Source: Linanthus parryae (taxonomy: Eukaryota; Streptophyta; Magnoliopsida; Ericales; Polemoniaceae). From it: a stretch of 64,000 bases of DNA. The position numbers and the translations under genes were made by a program. How positions within the stretch are numbered: position 1 is the first letter of the stretch; every line of letters starts with the position of its first letter. The notes under the pieces are model-generated. The model was not told the origin of the DNA. It searched no databases and was given only the letters and a program-made list of their open reading frames with translations. Positions 47,501-59,645 of this stretch are shown piece after piece. Where the stretch lies: assembly GCA_023055425.1 (NCBI GenBank), contig JALGPY010000010.1, positions 15,101,363-15,165,362 of the forward strand. Direction: 5' to 3'.

Positions 47501-49683
47501 GAGATCCATATGAAGCAGTTCAATGGGTCTAGTTGTACTTACAAAATTCTTTGGCTTGAAGGAGCTTCTGGTCTGCTTGCCCTGAGCACAAGCTTTGCAC
47601 AATTCACCTACAGCTTTGTTAGTCTGAAAAGTATAAACATTGTTTGATTAAGAGGCTGTGAGAATGCAATCTCCTGATTTCTCATTTTGCACCACACACT
47701 TCTCTTTTCCAAAGATAACTTTGTTGCCATTATCACAAACCTGAGATACATCAAGCAAGTTAAAATTCAAACCATCAACTAGCTATACATCAGAAATAGA
47801 ATTTTCAAAATTTGTACCAACTTTACCAATACCAAGAATATTGCATTTGCCTTTGTCACCAAGAGTAATTGAACCTTCAGATTGCTCTTTTAATTCTGAG
47901 AATAAAGATATCTTTCCACTCATGTGTCTTGAGCAACCACTGTCCATAAACCACTTATGTTCTTTGATGTTGGTGACAACTTGCAAACACCAATCAGTGC
48001 CTTACCCAGCTGTTAGACCAAGTATTGAATTTGGATTCATATTCAGGATCAACCATTTAGGTGGTCTGACCCCTTTAGGAACCCAAATTTTTTTAACTTG
48101 TCCTTTGAGTTGAAATAGAAAAGTGTTCCTCATTATTTGAGGGTCTCTTCTTCTGAAAGGACAAGTCATTTTAACATGACCAATTTTGCGACAGTAACGA
48201 AATTTAGGAGAAGTTCTGTTTCCAGCTTTCACAAATCTGGTATTATTCTTTCTTGGAAAGTTTGGATTGAATCCAATGCCAGCTTTGTGAACAGACTGTG
48301 AACTTCCTCCAAGAATCAAGTTCAACTTTTGTTCTGATCCAGCAAGCCTAACTTTGACCAATTCAGATTCTTGAAGTTTCTCAGTAAGACTAGTCTTTGT
48401 TTATCTAATTCACCAACTTGATGTTTTAGATTAACAATGATGTTACTCATCAAAGAGTTCTCAGTGACTACTTCATTGACTTGTGTTTTCAAGGCTTTGA
48501 AACTGGTTTTCAAGGCCTTGAAATCACTGTCAGTCTTCTTTTGAGAGATTTCAAGATTCTGATTTAGAAAAACAAGTTGTAAGTTCTCTTTTGCTTGCTC
48601 ATGAAATTTTTCTTTCGAAAGTATGATCTCTTTCAGATAATCTTCTTCATTTAAAAGCATTGTTCTAAGATAATCTGAGAGAGCATCTTTTGGTTTTGAA
48701 ACAGACAGTTTACCATTACCTCAATGTTCTTCTCAGAACTCTCATCATGCTTGGAGATGAAGCATAGGTTGGCATGTTCTTCTTCATATTCTGATTCAAT
48801 TGAGCTATTTGAATCACTCCATGAAGCTATCATAGCTTTATTTCTTCTATCATGATCTTTCTTTCGAAAGCTCTTGCTTTTCTTATGTGGACAGTCTCTT
48901 ATCAAATGTGCTGCATCACCACATTCAAAGCAGTTCATAACCTTTGATTTATTTTGTGAAGAAGACTTACCTTTGTACTCCTTGCTACTGGATGGTCTAT
49001 GTCTTTCTCTGTTGATGTCTTTGTTTCCAATGTTTTTCTTCATTTTGAGAATCCTTGTCAAGGCTTTGGAATCAAAGCAAATGGATCTTCATAATCACCA
49101 TCCTCAGTTTCAAGGATTTGAGTACTCTCATGCTATTTGGCTTTGAGAGCTAAGTTCTTGACACTTTCTGGGAGCTCTCCATCAGCTTCATTCATTGATA
49201 TTTCATGTGTCAGAAGCTTCCCTTGTAGGTCATCAAGTTGTAGAGTTGAGAGATTCTGAGCCTCTTCAATAGCTATGGTATTTGGTTCCCACTTTGCCTT
49301 TGGAAGACTTCTTAAAATCTTCCTCACTTTTTCTTCATTGGAAAAATGTTTTCCCAGTGAATCAAGGTTGTTAACAATGTCTGAGATAGATGTTGATCTT
49401 GCTTGACTTCGCTGGTTCCTTCAAAAGTTACCACAAGCTTATCCCATATTTCTTTAGCAGTAGTGAAGCCTGAAATCCTATTGAATTCATCTGTACTCAA
49501 AGCACAATACAAGATGTTAATAGATTTGTAATTCTTAAAGAATTGCTCTAATTCAGAAGAGGAAAGTGAGTCTTCAGATTTGGGAGTTCTAATCCCATCT
49601 TTCTCTGTGTAGAAAGTGTGAGGTCCATTTTGAATAATGGTCCAAAGCTCTATGTCTTGATCAATGATGAACATTTTCATCAA
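44520..49683 (-). pseudogene. copia-4 gag-pol (interrupted)
   Basis: Gag begins at 49683 with a UBN2-type domain (YCALSTDEFNRISG, AKEIWDKL) and, after a shift, ILRSLPKAKWEP. A knuckle CFECGDAAHLIRDC lies at about 48940 and a second, damaged one near 48190. The protease has WFMDSGCSRHMSG (about 47925). The integrase has CKACAQGKQ, HMDLCG, SDHGREFD and PQQNGVVERKNRT (47602-47180). The frame then runs into chloroplast DNA and resumes at [18 protein letters not shown] (46660-46600). RT has WIIAMQSELNEF, ARLVAQGY, QMDVKCAFLNGYL and IYVDDILF (46011-45139). RNase H has GFSDADFAG and STAEPEYIA, ending with ADIFTKPL-type sequence near 44590. Several frameshifts are present. Confidence 0.9.
46673..47100 (-). 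pseudogene. ycf2: Chloroplast ycf2 fragment inserted in copia-4
   Basis: About 430 bp read on the minus strand as plastid Ycf2, a very large chloroplast protein tied to the protein-import motor. Recognised blocks are [56 protein letters not shown] and [20 protein letters not shown] single-base deletion just after NSFW (about 47032) and a Leu in place of the usual Trp in MLxGGG show decay after transfer. On both sides the sequence is copia integrase/RT linker. The piece replaced a few copia codons after AEAVNTTNY and before MCLIRPIL. Junction coordinates are good to about 10 bp. Confidence 0.92.
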
Positions 49684-49800
49684 AGCCTTCCAGTGAGCAA
49701 AATTTTATCCACAAAATAGAGGAGGTCTGTTAGCAGCTCTTCCCTGGGAGAAACAACCATCACCTGCAGTACTCACCAGATGGTTAAATCTATACAGTGA

Positions 49801-49819
49801 TACAAGCTCTGATAAAAAT
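49801..49819 (-). promoter_or_regulatory. Primer binding site of copia-4
   Basis: The minus strand reads AATTTTTATCAGAGCTTGTA just inside the 5' LTR. The TATCAGAGC core is complementary to the tRNA-Met 3' end. Confidence 0.7.
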
Positions 49820-51088
49820 TGAAAGTGTGAGTGTGCAGGTGGTAATGCATCTAAGATGCTCTAGAAGGGGGGAGGGGGTTGAATAGAGTATGCCAATTTT
49901 TTACAAAACTTGCTAAGACGATAGAATCTTGTGACAGTTAGTGAAGTTCAAGGCCTTGAAAACAAGTTCAAGCCCTTGAAATAAAATACAGATTGAAATA
50001 GATCAGTCAAGTCTTTTTCAAGGCCCTGAAAAGAGTTTCAAACCCTTGAAAACAGACAAGTTTGAATGCTGTAAAAACTGAGTAAGTAAAGAAACAGTAA
50101 ATGCAAGAGACAAGTGATTTACAGAGTTCAGTCCACTTGGACCTAATCTCTACTTCAGGGATCTGATCCCTGCAGGATTTTCAACACAATTCTTATTAAT
50201 CAAAAGCTAAGCCCTAGATCTCAAGCACAGAGAGATGCCATACTCTGTTACAGCTTGTGGTTCTCCCTAACCTATCTAGTACCTGCTCTCACCTTGAACA
50301 ACCCTCGAGAATAAAGATATAAATATTACAGAAATGATCTACCAATAAAGTACAATACAGGAGAACACTTAGAGTGTAGAAACTGCAATGAAGTATGCAG
50401 TGATCTTCTGTGAAATGAATTGTGAGAATGATGAACTTTTTTGATGCTTGTCAACCCAGAACTTTGTCTCTCTTTTTGCCCGTTGAGTATTGTGTCTTGT
50501 TACTTCAGAATTTAGCTCTATTTAAACTTCAAACAGCTCTTCAAATCTTCCCAGATTTTCAGCAACAAATCTCCTATTTTGTAGGCAACAGACTTTGACT
50601 CTTTGGCAATCTTCTCCAACAGTTAAGTGATCACAATCTCCAGAGATAATTTCGTGATCTTGTATTTGAATAGGTTGAGAAGCTATCAAGCCATTCGGAT
50701 CAAACACAGAATCATCTTCTCAATTATTTTCTTCCCTGCAAAAGTCAGTTTATGAAATAATCTCTGCAAACTAGGAAATAAATTCCCTGCAAAATCATAG
50801 TCAAACAGATGATATTTTATGTTCAAACATGTTAGAAAAATTTTCTTTCATAATCAAATAACAGTAAATCAAACATATGAAGGAGGGATATGAAATCAGC
50901 TTAGAAGAGTTTACAGAAAACTCCCCATGAGAATGTTCATGTAGGTTAAACAGTTTCAAGGCTGTGAATCCAGTTTCAAGTCCTTGAAAATAGCTATAGC
51001 CTGTGATAACTAATTTAAGGCTTTGAAAGCTGATTCAAGTCCTTGAAATAGTTAAACTATTTCAAGCCTTGCACAACCTGATCTTACA
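49820..51088 (-). repeat. 5' LTR of copia-4
   Basis: A 1269-bp LTR paired with 40642-41954. The two show scattered differences and small indels, so the insertion is clearly older than the duplication in the neighbouring array. Confidence 0.9.
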
Positions 51089-54000
51089 CTATCGAGGCAG
51101 AATTCCTGTGTAGGCTTCACCACATAGACGAAATCGCTCGACAGCACCGCCTTGCGACTTCTACTAGCTCAACTACCAAAATTTTTGGGGACAACAACAC
51201 TTCAACACTTCCATCTCTGAAACATGGCAAGTTCTAGAGTTTCAATGGCAAGAAATGTAATATAAAGTATAATACATATGCTGTGAGGTTGCATATTTTT
51301 GTTGTGTATATAGTGTGCGTCTATATGCAACCGTAATTGCATGTTTTTTTTATGTAATATAACATGCATATGTGCAACTACTACACTGTTTTGCAAGATA
51401 TTCGTTCATTTACTTGCTATGAATATCTGCTTTCGTTAGACTTCCCACAAACATTACATGAATATAACAAAAATGAAACATGTATTTGTATCAATTTTAG
51501 ACAAACATAAACTACTTGCAATAATATTAACTGTAGTATATATATATAAATACATATTCTCATAAATATTTAATTTTAATATAGTTTACAAAAAACTAAT
51601 TTTAGTTACTCTATTTCATCTTACTTAACTTTTCAACATCATTCTCTAAATGAGGTCGAGCAAAATTTGACTACTAAAATAATATACAAATTTATTAAGG
51701 TTTGTATATTGTTAAACAAATTTTAGTATACAACATTGTAAATAAGTTTAGAACAATCTACAAGTGTAAATTGTTTGCTAAAAATATTCATCAAACTACA
51801 ACGATTAAATTACATGTTCAAAAAGCAAATGGAGATATAATAGAAGAAATATATATTTGAATAATTTTCTTATTTATGAATAATATATATATACATATAT
51901 ATATATATAACCATTACATTATGGTACATTTATCAATAATTTCTACTTCCCAGACTAAATATGGGAGCACAAACGAAAGAAAAGAGGAAAAAAAACAAAA
52001 AACACAAAGAAGTAATATGATATTTCACAACAACTCACTTAATAAAATGAAGTGTAAATATGCCACCATGTTAACAGCAATATTTTAATCAAATGTACAC
52101 GCCGTCACTACATCCCTGTAAAAGCTTAACCGAAAATCGTTTCCACTTCCATCTTCATGTCCAATCAGCGAAGAAACCCTCTATTCGGTAACATCACAAT
52201 CTTCACATGCTATCTGCACTGGCTCCGCTACTTCAAAATCAAACTATGTACTCATCGCAGTGCATAGTATGAGTCATATATATCTGCAGATCATCGTTGC
52301 CTCTTTCCTTGCATAATTTGATTGTGCATAACAACTTGCAACAAGTCTTTACCCTAAAATAAGGATTTCCTAACAACAGTTTTGGGAGACTTTCCCTGCT
52401 CGTACCATTGATCTATTTTTGAAATTGCATGTGTATCACCATACATATATGAGGAAGTCAATATTCACATAAAGGCTTTGCTACTGAACACATGTAAGAA
52501 ATTTCACCAACTAGTCTTCTTGTGGGGCATCTTCAAAAAAACCCAATGTGCATCTATTTATTTTCACATTCAGTGAACCTGTACAAGACATTAGCTAAAG
52601 TGGTACTTTCTGGGTTAATTTTCTAACGTATGAAGTTATAACTGCGATGATGTAACATCCTAAAACATTTCAACTCACCTAAAAACTACACTAGGTAAAT
52701 GTTAGATTTCATTTTCCTTCATATTTCTGATTTGATTGATATACATAATTGAAATAAGTACATGTTTTGATTAAGGCATTATGATATGTTACTTCTGGTT
52801 CTGTTTCGCTTAGTAGCTTCTGTTTTGCTGACAAGATATTCTGAAATAATCCATGCATAAAGAGATGGTTGACTTGAATATTGTTCGCCGAACAAGCGCA
52901 TTTTCCCGTTAGAGCACCTACATCTTCGTGATCCGGTATTGTTCCTCTCTCTATCTCTAAATTTTTTACAGCATGTCCAGTGTTTCCTTTTTCTTCCAGT
53001 GGTCACAAAATTCTGAGTCTATTGCTAAGATTTGCTATGCCAGTAAACCAAAAAAAATGTCGTATATGTGTCCATAAGTGATATATTGAAACCTTACAAA
53101 TTTCATGGTGTCTGGACGTTTCATTTTACATTTAGTAATGAATACAATATGAAATATAATGGAGGTTAAACATTCATTTTTTTCACAATGTGTGCCAAAA
53201 TAATTTTTTAAGTAGTCTGCATAGCTATTTTAACTTTTACTTACTTGGATATTGTAGTGCACCACAAGAATACTGAGAAATGTACTTTCTTATATTGTTG
53301 ATTCCGATAATTTCATTGAAAATTAAACAACCATAATCATATAAATTCATTGCCTTCTTTGAAACCAATGTGATTTTCCACAGCTTCAGTAAGCTTCTGC
53401 TCATAGTAATCCGATTTTCATGTTCTTGGTTATTCGTCATTCATTCTTAATTGACTTGCTTAGTTGTTAGATTTCATAACTAAAGCTTACAATTTGACAG
53501 GAGGACACAATTTAAATTCATTTATGACAGAAAAAAAAAATAGTTTGTAACAAATCAATATGCTGCAAGTGTTAGTTCTTTTTCTCTCTGGACTTTCGCG
53601 CTTTAGTATTGAATCAGTCAATGAGATCTGATCAGGGGAGAAAATCCTAAAAAATCGACTGTTATGGCTACTTTGACTTAAAACAGCCTATGTTATATTC
53701 ATATGTGTTACTTACAGTTAAACATATGATTCATATGTGTTATTTTTTTTGAGCATATTCAACTGTGTTATTCACTATACTTCTAATGCCTTACTTTTGC
53801 ACACACATGAGAAAACACTCAAGTTGGACAATGCATATCTAGAAACTGATTGCTACACTAATCCAAGGTTAAAATCTTGCGCATAGTGTGAATCACATAT
53901 AATGTTCACATGTATTATTTTCGGAGTAAATGTTCAAGCTTCGACCCCGACGTTATCCTGCAAACTAAGTCACTAGAAAATTCGTTTATGTCTACTTAGA

Positions 54001-54740
54001 TATGGTAATATCTTGGAAATATTGTTTCTGCATATTTTGGCATGTACACTATTATGCTCTTCATGCCTTCATTTTCATATACTGCTTCTATCTATCAATA
54101 TTCCTCATGCATACAACATCTGATGTTTTTCATTCCATATGATGAAAATTCTTTAACAATAAAGACATGTTTCTTAAATTTAAGTTCACAAATACAACAG
54201 AACTATGTCTACTATGATTTTTCTTATTTTGTTATTCTTATTTCTTTGCGCCCTACTATTGTCCCATATTATGTGCAACTTAATTGTTATAACAACGAAG
54301 TAGAAATACTACCTGCCACTGAATCATACCCTCAAAATAACATGGTAAAACGATAATGGTCGTAGATATAAAAAACTTCAAATTATAGAATAATCTTCTA
54401 GACAAACAACAATGATCAATAGCTACTCCAGAAGAATCTCGCAAATTCTCTGCAAGAGCATATATCTATATGCATAAGTCAGTTGTCAGATGAAGCTTAG
54501 TTTCTAACCATAGGTGTTACTAAAAATTAATAACACACATATTAGCTCCATTACAGTGAGACATTTAGACATGTCAATTTCATTTAATTCGTTTTTTTTA
54601 TCAAGATCTAGACATGTCAACATAGGAGAAACTAATATAGAATACAATGCCTTCCTTGATATGTTTGATGTACACATAGCTAAAATGTCATATTCATCAT
54701 ATTTTACCTCACGTATTAGATTCTAATTCTAATCTTCCTT
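51089..54740. other. AT-rich intergenic DNA
   Basis: About 3.6 kb with no domain I recognise on either strand. It contains short TA repeats (51537-51548, 51886-51910). All open stretches are short and AT-driven. Confidence 0.55.
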
Positions 54741-55265
54741 GTTGCAGATTCATTCAGCATTTTACGTTGCACATCAAACCCACAATGGAACACCAAGACA
54801 CAAATCCAGCACTTCCTCACCAAGACAACTAACACAAAGCAACAACACCCAGTGTGCTGCCAAACTCAAAAGATAATCCTCCTGTAGCAGAATATATCAT
54901 CGCAACTACAGAATCAGCAAAAATTCAGCCTCAGTCTCCCCCGAGACACGAATACACGATGGCAATCCCGACAATTGATCTTACACCTACAACTGCCACA
55001 GCTAAAGCGGTAGTAGAAACAACAGTGTCATAATTGAAAGCCAATGATGAGAAATCAATTTATATGCTGAAAGAACAAATCTAGGTGTTACAACAACTAA
55101 TTGCACTCAATGAACATGAAGTGGACATGGAAATTATCTTCATTATCAAACTCGAAGAACTGTGTCAAAATATTGCAACGTGGAAGCCACCACCTCACGA
55201 ACCAGCAACACAAAAAGACACAGAGATGACAATTCTCCATCACCTCCTCCTTCAAAAACTCTGAA
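54740..55265 (+). pseudogene. Relic of a coding region, identity unknown
   Basis: More balanced in composition than its surroundings. It reads, with several stops, as a P/T/Q-rich stretch followed by a charged helical segment (near 55035-55190) that could be a coiled coil. An AG precedes it (54749), so it may be a terminal exon. Its position and style resemble the charged tail after the B3 relic at 62640-63060, but I cannot demonstrate homology. Confidence 0.3.
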
Positions 55266-55439
55266 GTATTATAATATTATCTAAACGTTATCTATTAGTA
55301 TATATAAGTATTGTACATAGGCTCCGTAATGTAATATGAAGTATGGACATATACTAGTGATAAATCCTTCATAAGAGTCATCCTACGTACGTTCTTCATT
55401 GTAATTTGTGTGGGTTTCGGTGCAAAGTAATGAATTACG

Positions 55440-56870
55440 GGCTTATTCGATTAGAAAATGTGTTTTTGGATGTTTTTTAGCTTAAACGTACAATACGGGT
55501 GTTTCTTATTGGTTATGAGTATGATTTGAATGATTTATAACATTTTATCTTCGGAGTAGTGTTCGTGTTGTTTTTTGACAAGAATGACGTATGTGGGAAT
55601 CAATTGGATATAAGAAACGAGCTTCGGAATAAAATAAAAGAAAAAAGGATGAAAAGCAACTAAGAAAATCCGAGAGCTTCATGATGTCTTCATAGGATCA
55701 CAATTTGTCTTCGTACGAATACAATGCCTTAGCCAAATTTTCAGAAAAGAAGAAAGTCTTCCCAGAATAGCTTGCTGTCTGAGAGTAGGAAGATCTTCCT
55801 ACGAAGACGAAAATGTCTTGCTAAAAAGTACTTCGTACGAAGACATCGTCTGTTCATACGAAGACACGGGGAAGGTCAGCCAAAAATAAGGAAATAATGC
55901 CTAAAGCTTTCCTAATTGAACTAGGACTCTTAGGGAATGTACATAAGACATATTAGGTCGTATTTTCAGAGAGGAGACACAGAGAAGAAGGTTTAAGGAG
56001 CAACTTGGTGCTAGAGTTCGTCGTGGAAGCAAGGATTCATCCGTTTGATACCTCTACTCTTATCTTTTCATTGTTTTTATAAATTAACACAAACACTTGT
56101 ATTTGTGATAATGAATATGCATAGCTAAACTTCATAGATTAGGACCCCAATTTTGGGTTAGGATTTTCACATTGATTATGCATTTTATGAATTGAGATTC
56201 ATCTTTTATAAACCTGATTGATTATTTGCGTTTTCTATGAATGTTTTGATATATTCATCATATCTAATTAATTGGAGACGTCTTGATTATCTAGAACTTA
56301 GTTTGCAATTATTTGGTAACTTGGTAGTTGTTGAACCGAAAAATCACACAATCACCCATTCTTAGTGAAAGTAAGAAGTGGAATCGTTAGAGTAGAATTC
56401 ATCGTTAATGCATGTTTAGGGAAAGTTAGAACTTGGTAACTCTTTTTTAATCCAACCTAGTCATAGCATGCTCACTTGGTAACTCAGTGAGTTAGTATTG
56501 CTCGATTAGCAAAGTGAACTTTGTATGTGCTTCACAAATCATAGAAAGTTGTCAATGAGAAGATCCTAGCAATCCCCCAACGAGGTGTCCTGGTTGTTTT
56601 CTCTATCTCAAATCTCGATATTTAAATACTTGATTTGTCTTTTAAATTTTCTTAGTTTAAGTAAATCAATTGCTTGCCCACACGAGTTTAATATATACTA
56701 ATTAGTTCACAACAAGTCTCTAGGATTGGAAATTATTACTAGAATGATAGTTGTACACTTGCAGTTAATCTTCATCAACTCGCAGTTTAGCTACCTCTCA
56801 AGGCAGTGAAGCTAAGCGACAAATTGTGCTTCACAGTTTTGTTGTAGCTACCTTGTAAACTATACTTTTC
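55440..56870 (+). repeat. Noncoding LTR-like repeat
   Basis: Has the layout of a retrotransposon LTR plus leader: a palindrome-rich start (55687-55865), transcript-like sequence, then CAATTGCTTGCCCACACGAG and TTGTACACTTGCAG, phrases I associate with Athila/Tat-type gypsy elements. There is no coding domain and its limits are uncertain. Confidence 0.4.
55687..55865. repeat. Cluster of palindromic CTTCGTACGAAG words
   Basis: Six variants of GTCTTCGTACGAAGAC, some half-sites, in 180 bp. The best are near 55709, 55798, 55828 and 55850. Confidence 0.75.
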
Positions 56871-56878
56871 GGTATATA

Positions 56879-56896
56879 TGTGTGTGTGTGTGTGTG
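56879..56896. repeat. (TG)9 microsatellite
   Basis: Nine TG units at the edge of the noncoding repeat described before it. Confidence 0.95.
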
Positions 56897-57394
56897 TCTT
56901 GAAAATCACTGCGACAACCCTGAATGGATAATGAGTCGTTTGTATTTCAATCTACCAATTTGAACAACTGCAAAAAACAAGAATTTATTTCTTTACTTCC
57001 ACAGCTTCACAGTTCTTTCCTTCGATTACTGTTGTTTAGGTTGTTCTATCCCATGTTGGTTCATAAGTCCAACTTTAATTGTTGCTTCTCAACTTATGCC
57101 AGTAAATGTTTGCCTCGATAGGAGAATAATATATATTCTTTAATTATGATAAAATACAACAATAAATACTAGGCTTAGTAATCTTCAGTACTATGAAGCG
57201 AAAAATGTAAATTATATGTTTTAAATATCGATGATATACATTTTGAAGTCATAATCGAACATTATAATTTATTTTTCCAGCTGACAAGCTAATTTATGCA
57301 ATTGTGTGTACTAACTTGACAACAGCATCAAAATCAACAGGGTGGAAATGAATATTTCCTGTAACTCGGGGGTAATAGTAAAAACTTGATATGA

Positions 57395-57482
57395 ATTACT
57401 ACTGGATGGAGTAGCCATTAACCATTCAATAATTTTTAAAATTACTACTGGATGGAGTAGCCATTAACCATTCAATAATTTA
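57395..57482. repeat. 46-bp tandem duplication
   Basis: ATTACTACTGGATGGAGTAG and the following bases through ATAATTT (57395-57440) are repeated from 57441. The first 41 bases match exactly. Confidence 0.93.
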
Positions 57483-57629
57483 CTATTGGAAATGAATATT
57501 GCAGCTGCTTGCCTGCGATTGTCTCTCTCCATTTGTGAACTCCCAAGGTAACATCTGCTAAACACTTTCGTCCATTGCACATTCCCATTAATATTCCTTC
57601 TTCTCTTCCTCTGGTAGTAGCGGGTGTAT

Positions 57630-59645
57630 TTCAACTCGGGTTATAGTTCCCACGAGGACTATTGCAGGTTTTTCTAGAAATTAATTTAACTCACAAAGTG
57701 TAAAAGGGATGAGTAGTTTAAGATTTTGATTACCAACTAAGTATTGAATGTAAAAACTGAAACGTAAATATTTTTATGAGAGTTTTTTGAATAATTTGAG
57801 CGTCGTAAATCTAGTGTTTAAGGTACTAGATTCCAGGATCCCCTAGGGTCTTTTCAGTTTACCGTTCTGTTGATTATGAAAACACACACCAGTTACTTAT
57901 TCGTGCCAAGTACCAGTAGCGCAGTCATTATTCAGTTCCCGCACATTGTCACGATCCTACAGATTTTCGGATCCTGTTAAGCTACCTAAATCTGCAGTTT
58001 CGTTCTAAGTCTCCTGGGGTTTCTAACATGTCCTAAAGGCACGGGTCAGATTCTCTAACATTTGTTCAAACGCTTAGGCTAGTCCTATCTCCCCTTCTCT
58101 TTTGGGTCTATCGAGGTAAGGTGCTAAATTTTGTCTTCTCTTCCCAACCCTAACCAGCCGTTTTCACCTACCGGGTCGAATCTATAACATTTTTGGTTCG
58201 CGACTCCGATCATGCCTGAACAGTAAAATCAAAGACAGAATGACGAATAAAAACTGCAGACATTAAGATCCTCAGATCATGAATCCATAGTTGAAAACAA
58301 AACTAGATACTGAGTATGAAACCCTACGTTCACTGAGAACCTAGGTAAATTGTTTAGCTACTGAATGACATAATTATATAACAAAGTTATAAAATAAGGA
58401 TATAGATTGAGATCAAACGAGTGTCTTGGAATCTGGGTTCGTTCTTCCGTGCTCTCTGAGGATGCTAAGACTCCTGCTTGGATGTATTGTGTGTAAAAAA
58501 CGAGCTCTGGACGTCCCTTTATATAATGTTGAGAAGCTTTCGGAAAAAATGCCTGAATTTACTGCCACTGACCAAACCCGCCTCAGAAAACGGTGACCAG
58601 ACCTGCCTTAGATAAATGTGTGGCAGGCAGCTAGCCACGCAGACAGTGAGTCTTTCAGCTCCCCAAGTCTCCCTCTTGCCCCTTGCATGTGTGGTTGTTG
58701 TGTTCCATGCAGACAAGGTCCTCTGGCATCTCAAAAGGTCTATCTCTCTCCCCTTCCCATGTTGATGTTGCGTGGCTGGCAGCTAGCCACGTATACATGG
58801 GTCTTCCTAGCTTGATTTCCTTCATTTTCTCTGTCTTCTTCCTCACGATCTGCGTGGCTACTGCGTGGCTGGCAGCCAACCACGCAGACAGTATCATGTT
58901 TCTTTCATACTTAGCCAAAAATTGGTCCTGAACTCTCTTCTTATGTGGCTACCTGCTTGGCTACTACCCAGACAGCCACCAAAACTGTCCAAAATCAGCC
59001 AAAATCTTGCTCCTGGGTCTCGACCTACATGGCTACTGCATGGCCACTGCCAGCCATGCAGACAGTGGCAAAAAATTGACGTTTCTGCTCTCTTCTTACG
59101 TGACTACTGCGTGGCTACTCCCAGCCACGCAGGTAGCATCTCCCAACCACGCACGTAGCAACTGTTTCAACTTCGCAGGGCCATATCTTTCTCATCCGGA
59201 CTGTGTTTTGGCTCCAAGGCCTGTCATTGGAAATATCTTGAAGTCTAATTTCATTTTCCACCAGTCTCCCTCCACAATTTTTTTATAACTCAAGATATCT
59301 TAAAGAGTGAAGACTGGTCATTCTAGCTTCTCAAACTTTGCTTCTCTTCACCCCGCTTGAGCGTTTCTTTATTTCCGAAGTTCATTTCATGCCTCAAATC
59401 AACCGCTAAGCATCCATTCCTGTCAATAAAAAATGAACAACCATACCGAGCGATTATATCTGCCAAATAACATCGAATTATGCATGAAATCGCCCGAATT
59501 TTGCAATTGAGCTCAAGTTCCTCTTTTGTAGAATATGATGGTTTGTTGGCTAAAACATGCTCAGAATGATGATAAATCATTCTAAAACAGTTCAATATTG
59601 GCTCACAAATAACTCTTAAATGCGAGTTATCATCTACTCCAAGGT
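57630..59645 (-). repeat. Noncoding LTR-like repeat with hairpin cluster
   Basis: Read on the minus strand it shows an LTR-like order: a start near ATGATAACTCGCATTT, a hairpin-rich section (59160-58616), a TATA-like element (TTATATAAAG, about 58520-58529), and CAATAGTCCTCGTGGGAACT near 57655. This resembles Athila/Tat-type gypsy LTR-leader sequence. No protein domain is seen. Confidence 0.4.
58616..59160. repeat. Array of degenerate hairpin repeats
   Basis: At least six degenerate copies of a self-complementary unit close to GTGGCTGGCAGCCAGCCACG followed by CAGACAG. They lie near 58618, 58770, 58866, 58948, 59030 and 59108, spaced about 75-150 bp apart. Overlapping open frames with a recurring WLAASHA peptide are a by-product of the repeat. 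Confidence 0.75.

Larger units (their letters stand above)
40642..51088 (-). mobile_element. SIRE-like Ty1/copia element with envelope-like ORF (copia-4)
   Basis: A 10.4-kb element with two LTRs (40642-41954 and 49820-51088). A primer binding site lies just inside the right LTR and a purine tract (complement of 41955-41968) just inside the left. The flanks CTATA (40637-40641) and CTATC (51089-51093) match 4/5. Order on the minus strand is gag, protease, integrase, RT, RNase H, then an additional ORF before the 3' LTR, an arrangement known for the SIRE/Maximus lineage. It is inactivated by frameshifts and by a chloroplast DNA insertion in the integrase-RT region. Confidence 0.9.

Noticed and set aside
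55687..59160. Clustered spaced palindromes considered as a CRISPR array
   Set aside because: Repeats are degenerate, spacing is irregular, and the context is plant retroelement DNA without cas genes.
58615..59290. Overlapping frames with a repeated WLAASHA peptide, looking like a repeat protein
   Set aside because: The peptide repeat is a translation of the hairpin DNA repeat. Frames run on both strands and none is long or has a plausible start.
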